From positions 1 through 54,573 of the forward strand of contig CAZKJS010000005.1 of assembly GCA_964553255.1 (NCBI GenBank): 54,573 bases of DNA, read 5' to 3'. The DNA is from JAQUCI01 sp964553255. Lineage in GTDB: Bacteria > Bacillota_I > Bacilli_A > Erysipelotrichales > Erysipelotrichaceae. Positions 10,196 through 18,269 of this stretch are shown here, piece by piece; the stretch's first letter is position 1; the number at the start of each line of letters is the position of its first letter. Position numbers and translations under genes: made by a program. Below the pieces are notes generated by a model, which worked only from the letters and a program-made list of their open reading frames with translations, was not told the origin of the DNA and searched no databases.

Positions 10196-10654
10196 ATGGA
10201 ACCATTATTTAATAGAAAGAGAATTCCGAAATTACAAGAAATATTTGATAGATTATATTTTTATAACCAAGAAGGTGAAAGGTTGTTTGCGCTAGCAACG
10301 AGTGGTAAAGCAAGAGAAAAAAAGATTGCAATACAGGAAGCAAGGGGTTTACGTAAAATCATCCATAATGAGTATCATGAAATGAATTTGGTTGCTAATG
10401 AGATGTACTATAAGGAATATATTTCACCACCTGAACTATATTCTGAATATAAACATGCAATAGCAGATATGAATAAGTTTGCTGGTAATCTTAGTTATAG
10501 GAATCTAAATAGTTATTTATATGATGTATCAGATTATGCAACTTATGGATTATTTAGTTGCAAGGAAAGATTTATAAATGGTGGTATAGATACCAAAGGT
10601 TTTTTTGACTCTGATAATGAACTAGAGAAGTCAAAAGATCAAGGAGGCATCTAA
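10196..10654 (+). CDS. Unrecognised helical protein, first gene of a two-gene unit
   Basis: I do not recognise this 152-residue protein. It is charged and predicted mostly helical, with no signal peptide or membrane segment, several Tyr-rich stretches (YNQEGERLF, YYKEYISPPELY, YLYDVSDYATYG) and a basic N-terminal half. It starts 121 bp after the helicase behind AAGGAAGGATG and is followed after 3 bp by a membrane-anchored protein whose ribosome site lies inside this gene's last codons, so the two are co-translated. Position directly after a Gabija-like pair in a defence island suggests an accessory or independent defence role; no sequence motif supports a specific activity. Confidence 0.7.
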   Translation: MEPLFNRKRIPKLQEIFDRLYFYNQEGERLFALATSGKAREKKIAIQEARGLRKIIHNEYHEMNLVANEMYYKEYISPPELYSEYKHAIADMNKFAGNLSYRNLNSYLYDVSDYATYGLFSCKERFINGGIDTKGFFDSDNELEKSKDQGGI

Positions 10655-10657
10655 CAC

Positions 10658-11167
10658 ATGAAAGATGATAGCTTTTGGATAATATTCAGTGCTATTTTTA
10701 CTGCTATCGGTTCAATTGCAACTGCTTTAGCAGTTATTGTTGCATTATGGCAAACAAAAATTAGTAACATAAAAAAATTGAATGTATCTTTTAATGATCC
10801 AGTTACAATTCTGAATCCTAACACAGGAGAAAACTTAGGTGAGTATATTGGTGTAAGTATTGTGAATGTCGGGAATAGAGGGGTAATAATCACTGATTGG
10901 TCGATTATTCTCAGTAAGAGAAGAGCAAAGATTATGACGGATTTGCAAGGCTTGCTAAAGGTTTCTTTGCCTAATAAACTAGATATTGAAGAGAGTTTGG
11001 ATTTATATTACGATAAGAAATTCTTCTTGACTTTTCTTCAAGATTCTTTATCGAAAAAAGACATCAATGCTAAAGATAGAGTTAAATTTCAAATTATGGA
11101 CAGTACAGGAAAAAAATATACTGTATTTAGTGCTAAGACAGTTCAAGATTATTTATCGAAAGATTAA
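10658..11167 (+). CDS. Single-pass membrane protein, second gene of a two-gene unit
   Basis: A 169-residue protein with one N-terminal membrane segment (about residues 6-30, FWIIFSAIFTAIGSIATALA then VIVALW), followed by a polar domain rich in beta-strand signature (GVSIVNVGNRGVIITDWSI). Small proteins of this build, with an N-in membrane anchor and a beta-sandwich-like soluble part, are often found in phage-defence loci, but I cannot name a family. AAGGAGG lies within the end of the upstream gene, 15 bases before this ATG, which is a wide spacing. A strong hairpin terminator follows about 180 bp downstream. Function unknown. Confidence 0.7.
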   Translation: MKDDSFWIIFSAIFTAIGSIATALAVIVALWQTKISNIKKLNVSFNDPVTILNPNTGENLGEYIGVSIVNVGNRGVIITDWSIILSKRRAKIMTDLQGLLKVSLPNKLDIEESLDLYYDKKFFLTFLQDSLSKKDINAKDRVKFQIMDSTGKKYTVFSAKTVQDYLSKD

Positions 11168-12028
11168 TATTTACTTTAGATTGATGACCAATCTCTCAAT
11201 TAGTGATGGGATATGAAAAAATGTTAGCAGTCAGTCACCAAGACACAAGTGTGAAATCCCGTGGTTGCTTTTACACACGGAATAATAAGCCATCTAAATT
11301 TATGTTTATGTAAAAAGTTGTTTATTCATATAATATAGTTATAAAAGACACAGCGAACAATTGAAGTTCACTGTGTCATTTTCGTTGTGTAAACGCAAAT
11401 ATGAGAAATAAAAAGATAATCAAAGATATAGGAAGTTTACTAATGAACATAGAAAAGGTAACGACATCTGTTTATCATTTAGGAATTAAAATGATAAATT
11501 AGATTTAACAAGATTCAACCTTATTTACTAGATTAATATAAACTGTCTATTTCTGGTTAAAATTCAATGTCACGCAATATTTTAATTACTTGATTTTAAA
11601 TGTTCATAGCAGTATAAAGTAAAAATGGGTAATCAATATAAGTGTATTAACTCGTATAGATGTGAATTATTAAACTCAATAATACACTATACTTATCGAT
11701 AAAAATCTACTAATGAAATAATTCTTATGTTAGAGAAATAAAGCTATATAATTTTTTCATAGTAATAAGGTTTGTTTTAAATCGATAGAAACCTAAAACA
11801 CTTTCAGATAGAAAGACTTATTGATAGAAGTTGTATTTGCTAATTGATATAGTGATATCAATGATATTTTCCGTCTATCTTCATTACGAAATACATTGAT
11901 AACACTCTTATTTACATACGTATTTTCACTTCACTATAAATTAGGAGTTAACTTTTTGAGAACTGAGATTATCAAATGTCTAAGAATATTTAAATGAAAG
12001 ATGATATAATACGTTTATTAATACTATT
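11168..12028. other. Long AT-rich spacer, no intact gene seen
   Basis: Stops are dense in all six frames. The only structured items are the terminator at 11347-11381 and a possible 20-codon reading frame at 11442-11501 behind GGAAG, which I do not regard as a gene. TATAAT at 12005-12010 is a plausible -10 for the next small gene, but no good -35 precedes it. The stretch looks like decayed island DNA. Confidence 0.6.
11347..11381 (+). terminator. Rho-independent terminator after the two-gene unit
   Basis: Inverted repeat GACACAGCGAAC / GTTCACTGTGTC (11347-11358 with 11366-11377) pairs over 12 positions with one mismatch around a 7-base loop, followed by ATTTT. It would end transcription of the 10196-11167 unit and possibly the whole upstream operon. 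Confidence 0.7.
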
Positions 12029-12214
12029 GTGAAAGCAATTTACATGGATCTATTTAAACTGGATAAATATATAAGCAAGCTAAATTTTGACTCTAAATGT
12101 TGTTCAAACAACTTAGATAAATTAAGAAAGAATGGAAAATTATCAATGGAAGTATTAGCTGAAATTTCCGCACATTTTAATTATATTATTACTAGTACAG
12201 TAAACACGGTGTAG
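12029..12214 (+). CDS. Small HTH-like (Cro/C1 type) protein, possibly decayed
   Basis: Sixty-one codons. The second half (LRKNGKLSMEVLAEISAHF, then NYIITSTVNTV) aligns by eye with the recognition helix and C-terminal helix of short Xre/YozG-like regulators, whose pattern is xLxKNxxxxxxVLxxICxxLxCxxxDI. The first helix-turn region is poorly matched. Start is GTG 12029 or ATG 12044; neither has a clear ribosome site, and TATAAT at 12005 would give a very short leader. It lies 10 bp ahead of the broken nuclease-helicase gene and may have been its regulator. Family assignment is by eye only. Confidence 0.5.
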   Translation: MKAIYMDLFKLDKYISKLNFDSKCCSNNLDKLRKNGKLSMEVLAEISAHFNYIITSTVNTV

Positions 12215-12224
12215 GTAAGTAATT

Positions 12225-14075
12225 ATGATTACATACAATGAGTCATTATCGACATTTTATTCTCATATAAATCAGAATATAATTGTTGATAAAGTAATTG
12301 AGAAACTAAACATCAATGTTGGTGCTAGTGAACGCAGAGCATTTAAGAATTCATTGCCTGCAATTGCTAATGCTTTAAGGAATGAAAATATATGTGAAGA
12401 TGTGCAAATTGGTATCGAATTTAGAGTTCCATTAACCAATAAACGAGTAGATTTCGTTATCGCTGGAAGTGATGAAAATGATAAAGATCATATCATCGTT
12501 GTTGAACTTAAACAATGGGAGAAAGTTGAACATACTGACATGGCGAAAATAGTTAGTGTTGAGGGCAGAGATCATGTGCATCCAAGTTGGCAAGCCTATA
12601 CATACAGTTCAACAATTTCTAATTTTAATGAATATATTGAATCAAATGGTGTTGAGATTAAGCCGTGTGCTTTTTTACATAACTATGATAGACATTATCA
12701 TAACGAAATCTGTAATGATATCTACAAAGAGGCAATAACTGTCGCAAAACCTTTCATTGCTGATGAGTACGCTGAACTGGCAAAGTTTGTAGCGAAATAT
12801 ATAAAAAAAAGTTCAAAGAAAGATTTACTATATGAAATCGATAATGGAAGAATCAAACCTTCTAAAATGCTGATAAAATCATTGGCTAATATGTTAAACG
12901 GTAATAAGGAATATGAGTTAATTGATCAACAGATCATTGTATATGAAAACTTATTAAAGGCTGTTAAGCAAAACCAAAGTAAGAAAGAAAAACAAGTGTT
13001 CATCATAAGAGGTGGTGCGGGTACTGGTAAATCATTGATAGCGATTAATCTTTTGGCTAGTTTAATCAATGACAAGGGATATATAGCTTTTTATGTAGCA
13101 AAGAGTAGTTATGTCTTAGAAAACTATTTTAAGCAACTGACTAAAGGTGTGCCAAACTATACATTCTTGAAAACGTTATTTATGAGTTCAAGCAAATTTA
13201 TTGATGCAATAGAAAATGATTTTGATGTTTTAATTGTTGACTAAGCTCATCGCTTAACACAAAGAAGTAAACGAAGTTGGATGTATCGTGGAGAAAATCA
13301 AATAAAAGAAATAATACATGCAGCAAAAACAACAGTATTCTTTATCGATGAAACGCAATCAATAGATATAAAAGATTTTGGAACGATAGAAAATATTATT
13401 AAATATGCAAAGGAAGAAAAAGCTACTATTCACTTTGAAGATAAATACATACTTCAGTCTCAGTTTAGATGTAACGGATCTGATGAGTATATAGCTTGGC
13501 TTGAGAGCATTTTATATAATACACAATATATACCGTCTTTAGAAAAGGTTACTTACGATATTAAAATATTCGATGATTTAGGCGAACTAAAAAGTGCGAT
13601 TGTTGAAAAAAATAATTCATCGAATATACCATCAAGAATATTATCTGGTGATGTGTTTGATTGGATAAGTAAAAATGATAGTAATGCCATTGATATAGTG
13701 TTGCCAAATTTTAGAGCACAGTGGAATAGAACGAATGCTTTTGCAACCGATCCAAAATCTATTGATGAAGTTGGTTGTATACATACTTCACAAGGAATGG
13801 AATTTGAATATGTTGGATTGATAGTTGCAAATGATTTGATATATAGAAGTGGCAAAATAATTACAGATTATACAAAACATCCGATTAAGGCAAATGAGTT
13901 TAGAAGACCTCATAAAAAAGTTATATTAGAAAATGATACCGATATTATTGACAAACTCATTAGAAACACATATAAGGTTTTATTTACTAGAGGTCAAAAA
14001 GGATGCTATTTGTATGTTATGGATAAAGAACTAAAGAAATACTTAGAGAATAGAATTGAAGAGTTGCTCAGGTAA
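12225..14075 (+). pseudogene. PD-(D/E)xK nuclease + DUF2075 (Schlafen group-3-like) helicase, one nonsense codon
   Basis: One 616-codon reading frame interrupted by a single in-frame TAA at 13242-13244 (codon 340). Before the stop: a nuclease-like core with VDFVI (about residue 74) and VELKQW (about 91), then Walker A GGAGTGKS near 263. The stop falls in VD*AHR, where the family reads VDEAHR, so the Walker B glutamate codon GAA became TAA. After it: FFIDETQSID, QFRCNGSDEY, IHTSQGMEFEYVG and LFTRGQKGCYLYV, all helicase motifs in unbroken frame to 14075. The lack of other damage means a recent mutation, a sequencing error, or functional truncation. A restart at ATG 13281 would give only the second half, lacking Walker A. 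Confidence 0.85.
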
Positions 14076-14700
14076 ACACTGACAAAAATGCTAGAGATTT
14101 AATACAGAGGTTATTATAAAAAAGAGTAAACATTGCTAAAAAACATTAATAAAAGAAAGCATAAATCAACGATTTATTATGTCTAAATAATACAAGAAAA
14201 CCATATTATAATTATTTTACAAGTATTTATAAATATAGAAATTTATTCAATCAGGACTATTTAATACTCTTAATTGGTATTGAACAAAGAATACGCAACG
14301 AATTAATTACAAACAGATATATGAATTTGTAAATTGACATGGTTCAACAGAGTTGATGAGATTACTTAATAGCTTGACACTGTTTATCAATACACTAAAA
14401 GAAAAGAGAAGATAGCAACTAAATACGACTTCACAAAACAGAAAGATCATGAAAATTTTAATCCATTATATACTTTTCAAAATGTATTCTAATGATATTT
14501 ACTTCACTTCTTCTCTACAAGAATAAATTAATATCACAATCCTTCTCATACTCATTTTCACTTCATTTTTACAACGAAATTAACTTTTAGAACTCAATAC
14601 AAAGAAATAGAATTAGTTTTTTATAAATTATGATATAGTATTATGATATGAATATGAGTATTCGAAGTGGGAACATTTTAAATATATTTTCTTAAATATG
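14076..14700. other. AT-rich spacer with a possible gene relic
   Basis: There is no intact gene. Between about 14165 and 14332 one frame stays open for some 50 codons and reads a helical segment including LLIGIEQRIRNELI, which resembles helices of HEPN/Abi-like proteins; the frame then stops, and a shifted frame carries a further 25 helical codons. This may be a decayed Abi-type gene, but homology is not established. The rest shows nothing. Confidence 0.4.
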
Positions 14701-14728
14701 TGATTAATCAATGTAATGTGTATGTGTG

Positions 14729-14756
14729 TTGACAAGACAGTAAGTTGTGGTATAAT
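14729..14756 (+). promoter_or_regulatory. Consensus promoter of the repeat RNA
   Basis: TTGACA (14729-14734), 16-bp spacer, TATAAT (14751-14756), with TG at 14748-14749 giving an extended -10. Both hexamers are perfect consensus, so this is among the strongest promoters in the window. Transcription should begin near 14763, just before the first RNA repeat. Confidence 0.88.
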
Positions 14757-14762
14757 TCAAAT

Positions 14763-14882
14763 ATAAGTAGGTCGGTATGGAGACCTTGTAAACCCATATC
14801 CATTGGTCGGTGCGGAGACCTAAAACCCGCACCATTACAGAGATAACTGCTAAAAATCTTAAAAGGCGAGGAATCGCCTTTT
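14763..14882 (+). ncRNA. Two-repeat structured RNA, candidate type III antitoxin
   Basis: The predicted transcript (about 120 nt) contains two tandem units, 14770-14804 and 14805-14836. Each reads GGTC, a 7-base block, A, GACC, a short A-rich linker, then the complement of the 7-base block, then ATT. GGTC/GACC can pair in both. The 7-base blocks differ (GGTATGG and GGTGCGG), yet each matches its own downstream partner (CCATATCC with one bulged T; CCGCACC), so the changes are compensatory. The two helices interleave, giving an H-type pseudoknot or two alternative hairpins; no linker separates GGTC from the block, so a full pseudoknot would probably lose its first pairs. Tandem pseudoknot repeats, then a terminator and a toxin gene, define type III antitoxin RNAs. 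Function is inferred. Confidence 0.75.
14861..14882 (+). terminator. Terminator between repeat RNA and toxin-like gene
   Basis: Perfect 9-bp stem AAAAGGCGA / TCGCCTTTT around a GGAA tetraloop. It should end most transcripts after the RNA and let a minority read into the downstream gene, the usual way type III loci keep RNA in excess of toxin. Confidence 0.85.
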
Positions 14883-14902
14883 AATTTAAAGAAAGGGATT
14901 CT

Positions 14903-15532
14903 ATGGATGAAACAATACCATTTAAAGAACGTGTTAGGCGAGTAGCAATTCAAGAATCAGCTCATTATAAACAAATCTTCATTGATTACGATTATTTAAT
15001 ATGCTGTGAATCATTCGCAAAAAAGAACCATTATGTCATTGCTGGGGAAAGAGACAATTATGCACACCTATTAGGAGTGAATACTTTATGCTCGTCTAAT
15101 GAATTTTTCAATAAATGTATAACAGGAAATTTGGTGATCGATGATTTTGATTTTTCAAAAATAGGACAAAGTGAGAAAGAAGTCAAAGGTACTGTTAGAA
15201 GAAAAATTAGCTCTTTAAGTAAACTAATTCGCTTGTTCGATGGTCCAATTCTTGTTGAGGAATCATTTAAGAAAAATAATGTTATGTGTGCCATCGCTGC
15301 TACAGACATGAGCATAACAATTGGTTTTTCAAGTGGAAAGAAATCATATCCAATGACACTTCTGAAGGGTAATGAATTATCAAACACAGCAGTATCACCA
15401 ACGCTTATTCTAAGAAGAATTAGTGGAAGAAAGTACTTTGATCAAATTATATATGGGAATAAGGAAGATTTGGAATTATTCAGAAACGATATTAGTCTTT
15501 TGTTGCATGATAACTATATGATTGATTGGTAA
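14903..15532 (+). CDS. PBECR4-like nuclease-fold protein, candidate type III toxin
   Basis: This 209-residue soluble protein matches by eye the PBECR4 pattern (phage-Barnase-EndoU-ColicinE5/D-RelE-like nuclease family 4): a strand-rich N-terminal part, NYAHLLGV near residue 52-59, FFNKCITGNL, the helix RRKISSLSKLIRLF, then AATDMSITIGFSS and SYPMTLLKGN followed by ILRRISGRKYFDQII. PBECR members are predicted RNases, often encoded in phages and mobile DNA. ATG 14903 follows GAAAGGG by five bases. It lies 20 bp after the terminator of the repeat RNA and has no promoter of its own, so it depends on readthrough. It does not resemble ToxN, CptN or TenpN as I know them. An antisense reading frame overlapping it is a shadow. 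Toxicity is untested inference. Confidence 0.75.
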   Translation: MDETIPFKERVRRVAIQESAHYKQIFIDYDYLICCESFAKKNHYVIAGERDNYAHLLGVNTLCSSNEFFNKCITGNLVIDDFDFSKIGQSEKEVKGTVRRKISSLSKLIRLFDGPILVEESFKKNNVMCAIAATDMSITIGFSSGKKSYPMTLLKGNELSNTAVSPTLILRRISGRKYFDQIIYGNKEDLELFRNDISLLLHDNYMIDW

Positions 15533-16017
15533 TAGCAAGGAAATATTATAGCAATAGAAAAGATGCTTACCGTAATAAGTTAAGCTTGTATAAGAGAAAA
15601 AGATATAATTGTATATAGAAAAAATGATAGAGATTTAAGTATAATCCATCTTAAATTACTATAGATAGTATATTCTTTCTGCTTGATTATCAATTGGAAA
15701 AATTTGCTTTTACGTAAATTGATAAAGCTGCTTGTAAGAAATATGGTTTTTAAAAAACACTTTTTACAGCATATATAATTTAGTTAAGGACTTGTTTGTT
15801 GATGATGGAAAAAGATTGTCTGTTGTATAAATTTGCCAATTCGGGAGTTACCGTCATTATAACTAACTTGATCATGATGTTCATAGTCTTGTGATATCAT
15901 TAGATATGGCTCAACAAGTGTTTAATCGTTGTTTCAATCTAACGTTTTTTCATCGATTGAACAGCATTGAGGTAGTGTTTTTCCATAGATGTTCAATTCA
16001 TAGGAAACATCTTTTCT
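15533..16017. other. Decayed spacer at right edge of the defence island
   Basis: I find no gene. The last 100 bases hold several short inverted arms (TTTCAAT, ATTGAAC and GTTCAAT) and a hairpin AGATGTT / AACATCT (15987-15993 with 16006-16012) followed by TTTCTTT, which could end rightward transcription from the toxin-like gene. Ordinary chromosomal genes resume at 16018. Confidence 0.5.
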
Positions 16018-16018
16018 T
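15987..16018 (+). terminator. Weak terminator-like hairpin
   Basis: AGATGTT / AACATCT pairs over 7 bp around a 12-base loop and is followed by TTTCTTT. The T-rich side is on the plus strand, so it would serve transcripts from the left, facing the convergent AspT-type gene. Confidence 0.45.
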
Positions 16019-17151
16019 TATGTAAAAATCATACTCAAGATTTGCGTTATCATAACTACCATCGTAAGAGCGATGGGATATGTTGCTGCGTAAGAAGCTG
16101 CTACACGCTCTGATTTAGCTACAGTTATCAAAGCACCTAATGCAGGCGTGCTTGTCATGCCACCAGTAATGGCACCTAGGTTATCGAAAAGGGGTAGTTT
16201 AAATAGCTTCTTCCCACATATATACCCAAAAATCATCGGGATAATAGTGATTAATGCACCAAAGAGAAATAGCTTAATACCATATTGTTGTAATATTGCT
16301 AAAAAGCCAGCTCCGGCTTGTGTTCCTGCTCCAGTTAAAAATAGTATTAACCCAAGTTCTTTGATGGTACTAAGAGTTGCTTTAGGACATGCTAGTGATA
16401 TGTTACCAAAATATTTAAAGTGTCCAAAAAGCAGTCCTATCATAAGTGGTCCGCCAGAGGTACCAAGTGAAAAACTAAGATTTGAACCAAGGGGAATCTT
16501 GATATTAGCGATAACCATACCAAATAGAATAGCTAAAGAAAATGCGAATAGTCCGCTTTTTTCAATTGGTTTATGTTTAGTATTTGTAGTACTTGAAAGA
16601 TCATTTGAATCATCATTTATATCATTATTAACGTCATTTTTTGCTATTTTTGGTATTAGTTGAACAAACAACACAACACCTAAAACACCAAAAGGATAGG
16701 CTATACCATAACCAGTAGCAGCAAGGTTACCAAGTGTTTCGGTTGCAGCTGCTAGTCCTGGGGTACTAGTTAAAGCACCAGTAAACATTCCAATAGCTAA
16801 AGCAGGTGGAACATTACCCCATATTATGACAAATGAACAGATTATAGCTCCTACTAAAACGATTGTGATACCTAAGAATATGAAAGACAATGCTTTTCGT
16901 TTGAATAACTTAACAAAATCAGGTCCTGCTAGATAACCTACCGCCGTCACAAATAGAATTAATCCTAAGTTACGAACAATAGCATCGATCGTAAATCCAA
17001 AATGACCAAATATAAGAGCCACTAAGAGAACGCCAGATGAACCAAGCGATATGCTTTTAATCTTAATGCTTCCTAATAAGTATCCGATACTACAAATCAA
17101 AAACATGGTGATAAAAGGATTTTTGATTAGTTCTAATAAATAGTTGATCAT
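16018..17151 (-). CDS. AspT/YidE/YbjL-type membrane carrier, short form
   Basis: Integral membrane protein of 377 residues with two homologous halves, each carrying the family hallmark: GVLLVALIFGHFGF with GLILFVTAVGYLAGPDF in the first half, and GGPLMIGLLFGHF with LGLILFLTGAGTQAGAGF in the second. Both halves also share an ALTSTPGLAAA / GMTSTPALGA motif. This is the Asp-Al exchanger (AspT) fold, used for amino acid or dicarboxylate exchange. A hydrophilic linker (about residues 170-200) joins the halves. Full-length AspT/YidE proteins carry two central RCK-type domains and reach about 560 residues; these are absent. GGGAG lies six bases before the ATG. The substrate cannot be told from sequence. 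Confidence 0.8.
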   Translation of the reverse strand: MINYLLELIKNPFITMFLICSIGYLLGSIKIKSISLGSSGVLLVALIFGHFGFTIDAIVRNLGLILFVTAVGYLAGPDFVKLFKRKALSFIFLGITIVLVGAIICSFVIIWGNVPPALAIGMFTGALTSTPGLAAATETLGNLAATGYGIAYPFGVLGVVLFVQLIPKIAKNDVNNDINDDSNDLSSTTNTKHKPIEKSGLFAFSLAILFGMVIANIKIPLGSNLSFSLGTSGGPLMIGLLFGHFKYFGNISLACPKATLSTIKELGLILFLTGAGTQAGAGFLAILQQYGIKLFLFGALITIIPMIFGYICGKKLFKLPLFDNLGAITGGMTSTPALGALITVAKSERVAASYAATYPIALTMVVMITQILSMIFT

Positions 17152-17335
17152 AATGGCTCCCTGTTATATACATTGATTACCTATTTATTATAATCTAATT
17201 ATTTGCTTGCGCACATTTGATTTATTTAAAGATGATAATTAATATAATATGAGTTATAATCCGTATGATAAAACAGTTCGCAATAAAATTTACATAAATG
17301 TAACAAAATTTGACATCTTGATAATACAAATGTTT

Positions 17336-17343
17336 GCTATAAT
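17336..17343 (+). promoter_or_regulatory. Extended -10 promoter for the HAD genes
   Basis: TGCTATAAT has TG one base before a consensus TATAAT (17338-17343). A TTGACA at 17310 is too distant (22 bp) to be its -35, so this looks like an extended -10 promoter starting transcription near 17350, about 30 bases before the first HAD gene. Confidence 0.55.
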
Positions 17344-17381
17344 AAACGTAATAGGCTAAAAATCATGAAAGAAGGTAACGT

Positions 17382-18212
17382 ATGAAATTGAGTAATATTA
17401 AGCTTGTTGTCTGCGATATTGATGGTACGTTAGTAACTAATGATCATGTATTAACTAAACGAACAAAAGCGACGATTGAAAGACTTCATAATCAAAACAT
17501 CCTTTTTGGTATTGCGTCTGGCCGTTCGATTGAACAACATTTATCAAAACAAGCCAGTATATGGGGGCTAAGTTTTGATTTTGATATCATTATTGGTTTA
17601 AATGGTGCCGAGATGTGGGATGGCATCAATCAAAAACAACATGAGTATTATAAGCTCAAAAGAGAATGGTTAAAAGAAATCATTGAGTTGATGGCTCCTT
17701 TAGATTTAAATCCTTATGTATATGTTGACGGAATGTCGCTTTACTTAAAAAACGATCCAGCTGCATCAGCTTCGGCTTTGCAGTATCGTTCAAACTATCG
17801 TATTGTTGATGATGTTTCTGAATTGTATGAAAAGGAAACAGCGAAAATCCTTTTTCGAATGAGTGAAGAAAGAATGGCAGAGGTTGAGCCTTATGTCATG
17901 GCACATAGCTCTGATCACTATAAAGCATTTAAGACTCAAAAAACAGTACTTGAATTCTCTGATCGTCGTGTTTCCAAAGCAGTTCCACTTCGTGATTTCT
18001 GTACTATTAACAATATTGATCTAAGTCAAGTTATATCCTTTGGTGATATGACTAATGACAATGAGTTATTAGAAGCTAGTGGTATTGGTGTATGTTTGAT
18101 TAACGGAGGCGATGATACCAAAGCTATCGCTGATTATATAACTGAGAAATCAAATGAAGAAGATGGTTTTTCTGATTTTTTGGATAAGCATTTTTTTGAT
18201 ACTAAGATTTAG
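17382..18212 (+). CDS. Cof-type HAD phosphatase, copy 1
   Basis: A 276-residue HAD hydrolase of the Cof/type IIB class. Motif I is VCDIDGTLV (residues 9-17, nucleophile Asp and acid/base Asp), motif II lies in GIASGRS near 45, the cap domain covers about 85-190, and the C-terminal motif FGDMTNDNELL near 222 supplies the Mg ligands. Such enzymes dephosphorylate sugar phosphates or similar small metabolites in the cytoplasm. A paralogue follows 57 bp downstream, with the WDGIN, YYxLKREWxKEIIELM and LDLNP/FDLNP segments conserved, so the pair arose by tandem duplication. The start follows GAAGGTAACGT. Downstream amino-sugar genes suggest a sugar-phosphate substrate, which is a guess. Confidence 0.85.
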   Translation: MKLSNIKLVVCDIDGTLVTNDHVLTKRTKATIERLHNQNILFGIASGRSIEQHLSKQASIWGLSFDFDIIIGLNGAEMWDGINQKQHEYYKLKREWLKEIIELMAPLDLNPYVYVDGMSLYLKNDPAASASALQYRSNYRIVDDVSELYEKETAKILFRMSEERMAEVEPYVMAHSSDHYKAFKTQKTVLEFSDRRVSKAVPLRDFCTINNIDLSQVISFGDMTNDNELLEASGIGVCLINGGDDTKAIADYITEKSNEEDGFSDFLDKHFFDTKI

Positions 18213-18269
18213 TAATTCAACAAGAAGTTAAAGTTTGCTTGTCGATGAATTTGTAGAAAGAGGATAAAG

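Noticed and set aside
11442..11501. Twenty-codon frame behind GGAAG in the long spacer
   Set aside because: It is too short, has no recognisable feature, and lies in a region with decayed sequence and no promoter.
13281..14075. Independent gene starting at ATG 13281
   Set aside because: It continues the same frame as the upstream nuclease-helicase, lacks Walker A and any ribosome site, and carries only the later helicase motifs, so it is the second half of a broken gene.
14770..14836. Riboswitch or T-box controlling the downstream gene
   Set aside because: The two units are repeats of one another, and the downstream gene encodes a nuclease-like protein, not a metabolic enzyme or tRNA ligase; no T-box or known aptamer consensus is visible.
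14708..14953. Minus-strand reading frame of 81 codons across the repeat RNA
   Set aside because: It is antisense to the promoter, RNA repeats and terminator, has no ribosome site and its sequence is explained by the structured RNA on the plus strand.
16148..16663. Plus-strand reading frame of 171 codons
   Set aside because: It lies wholly antisense to the AspT-type carrier, whose family motifs are clear; the sequence is Pro/Lys-rich shadow translation.
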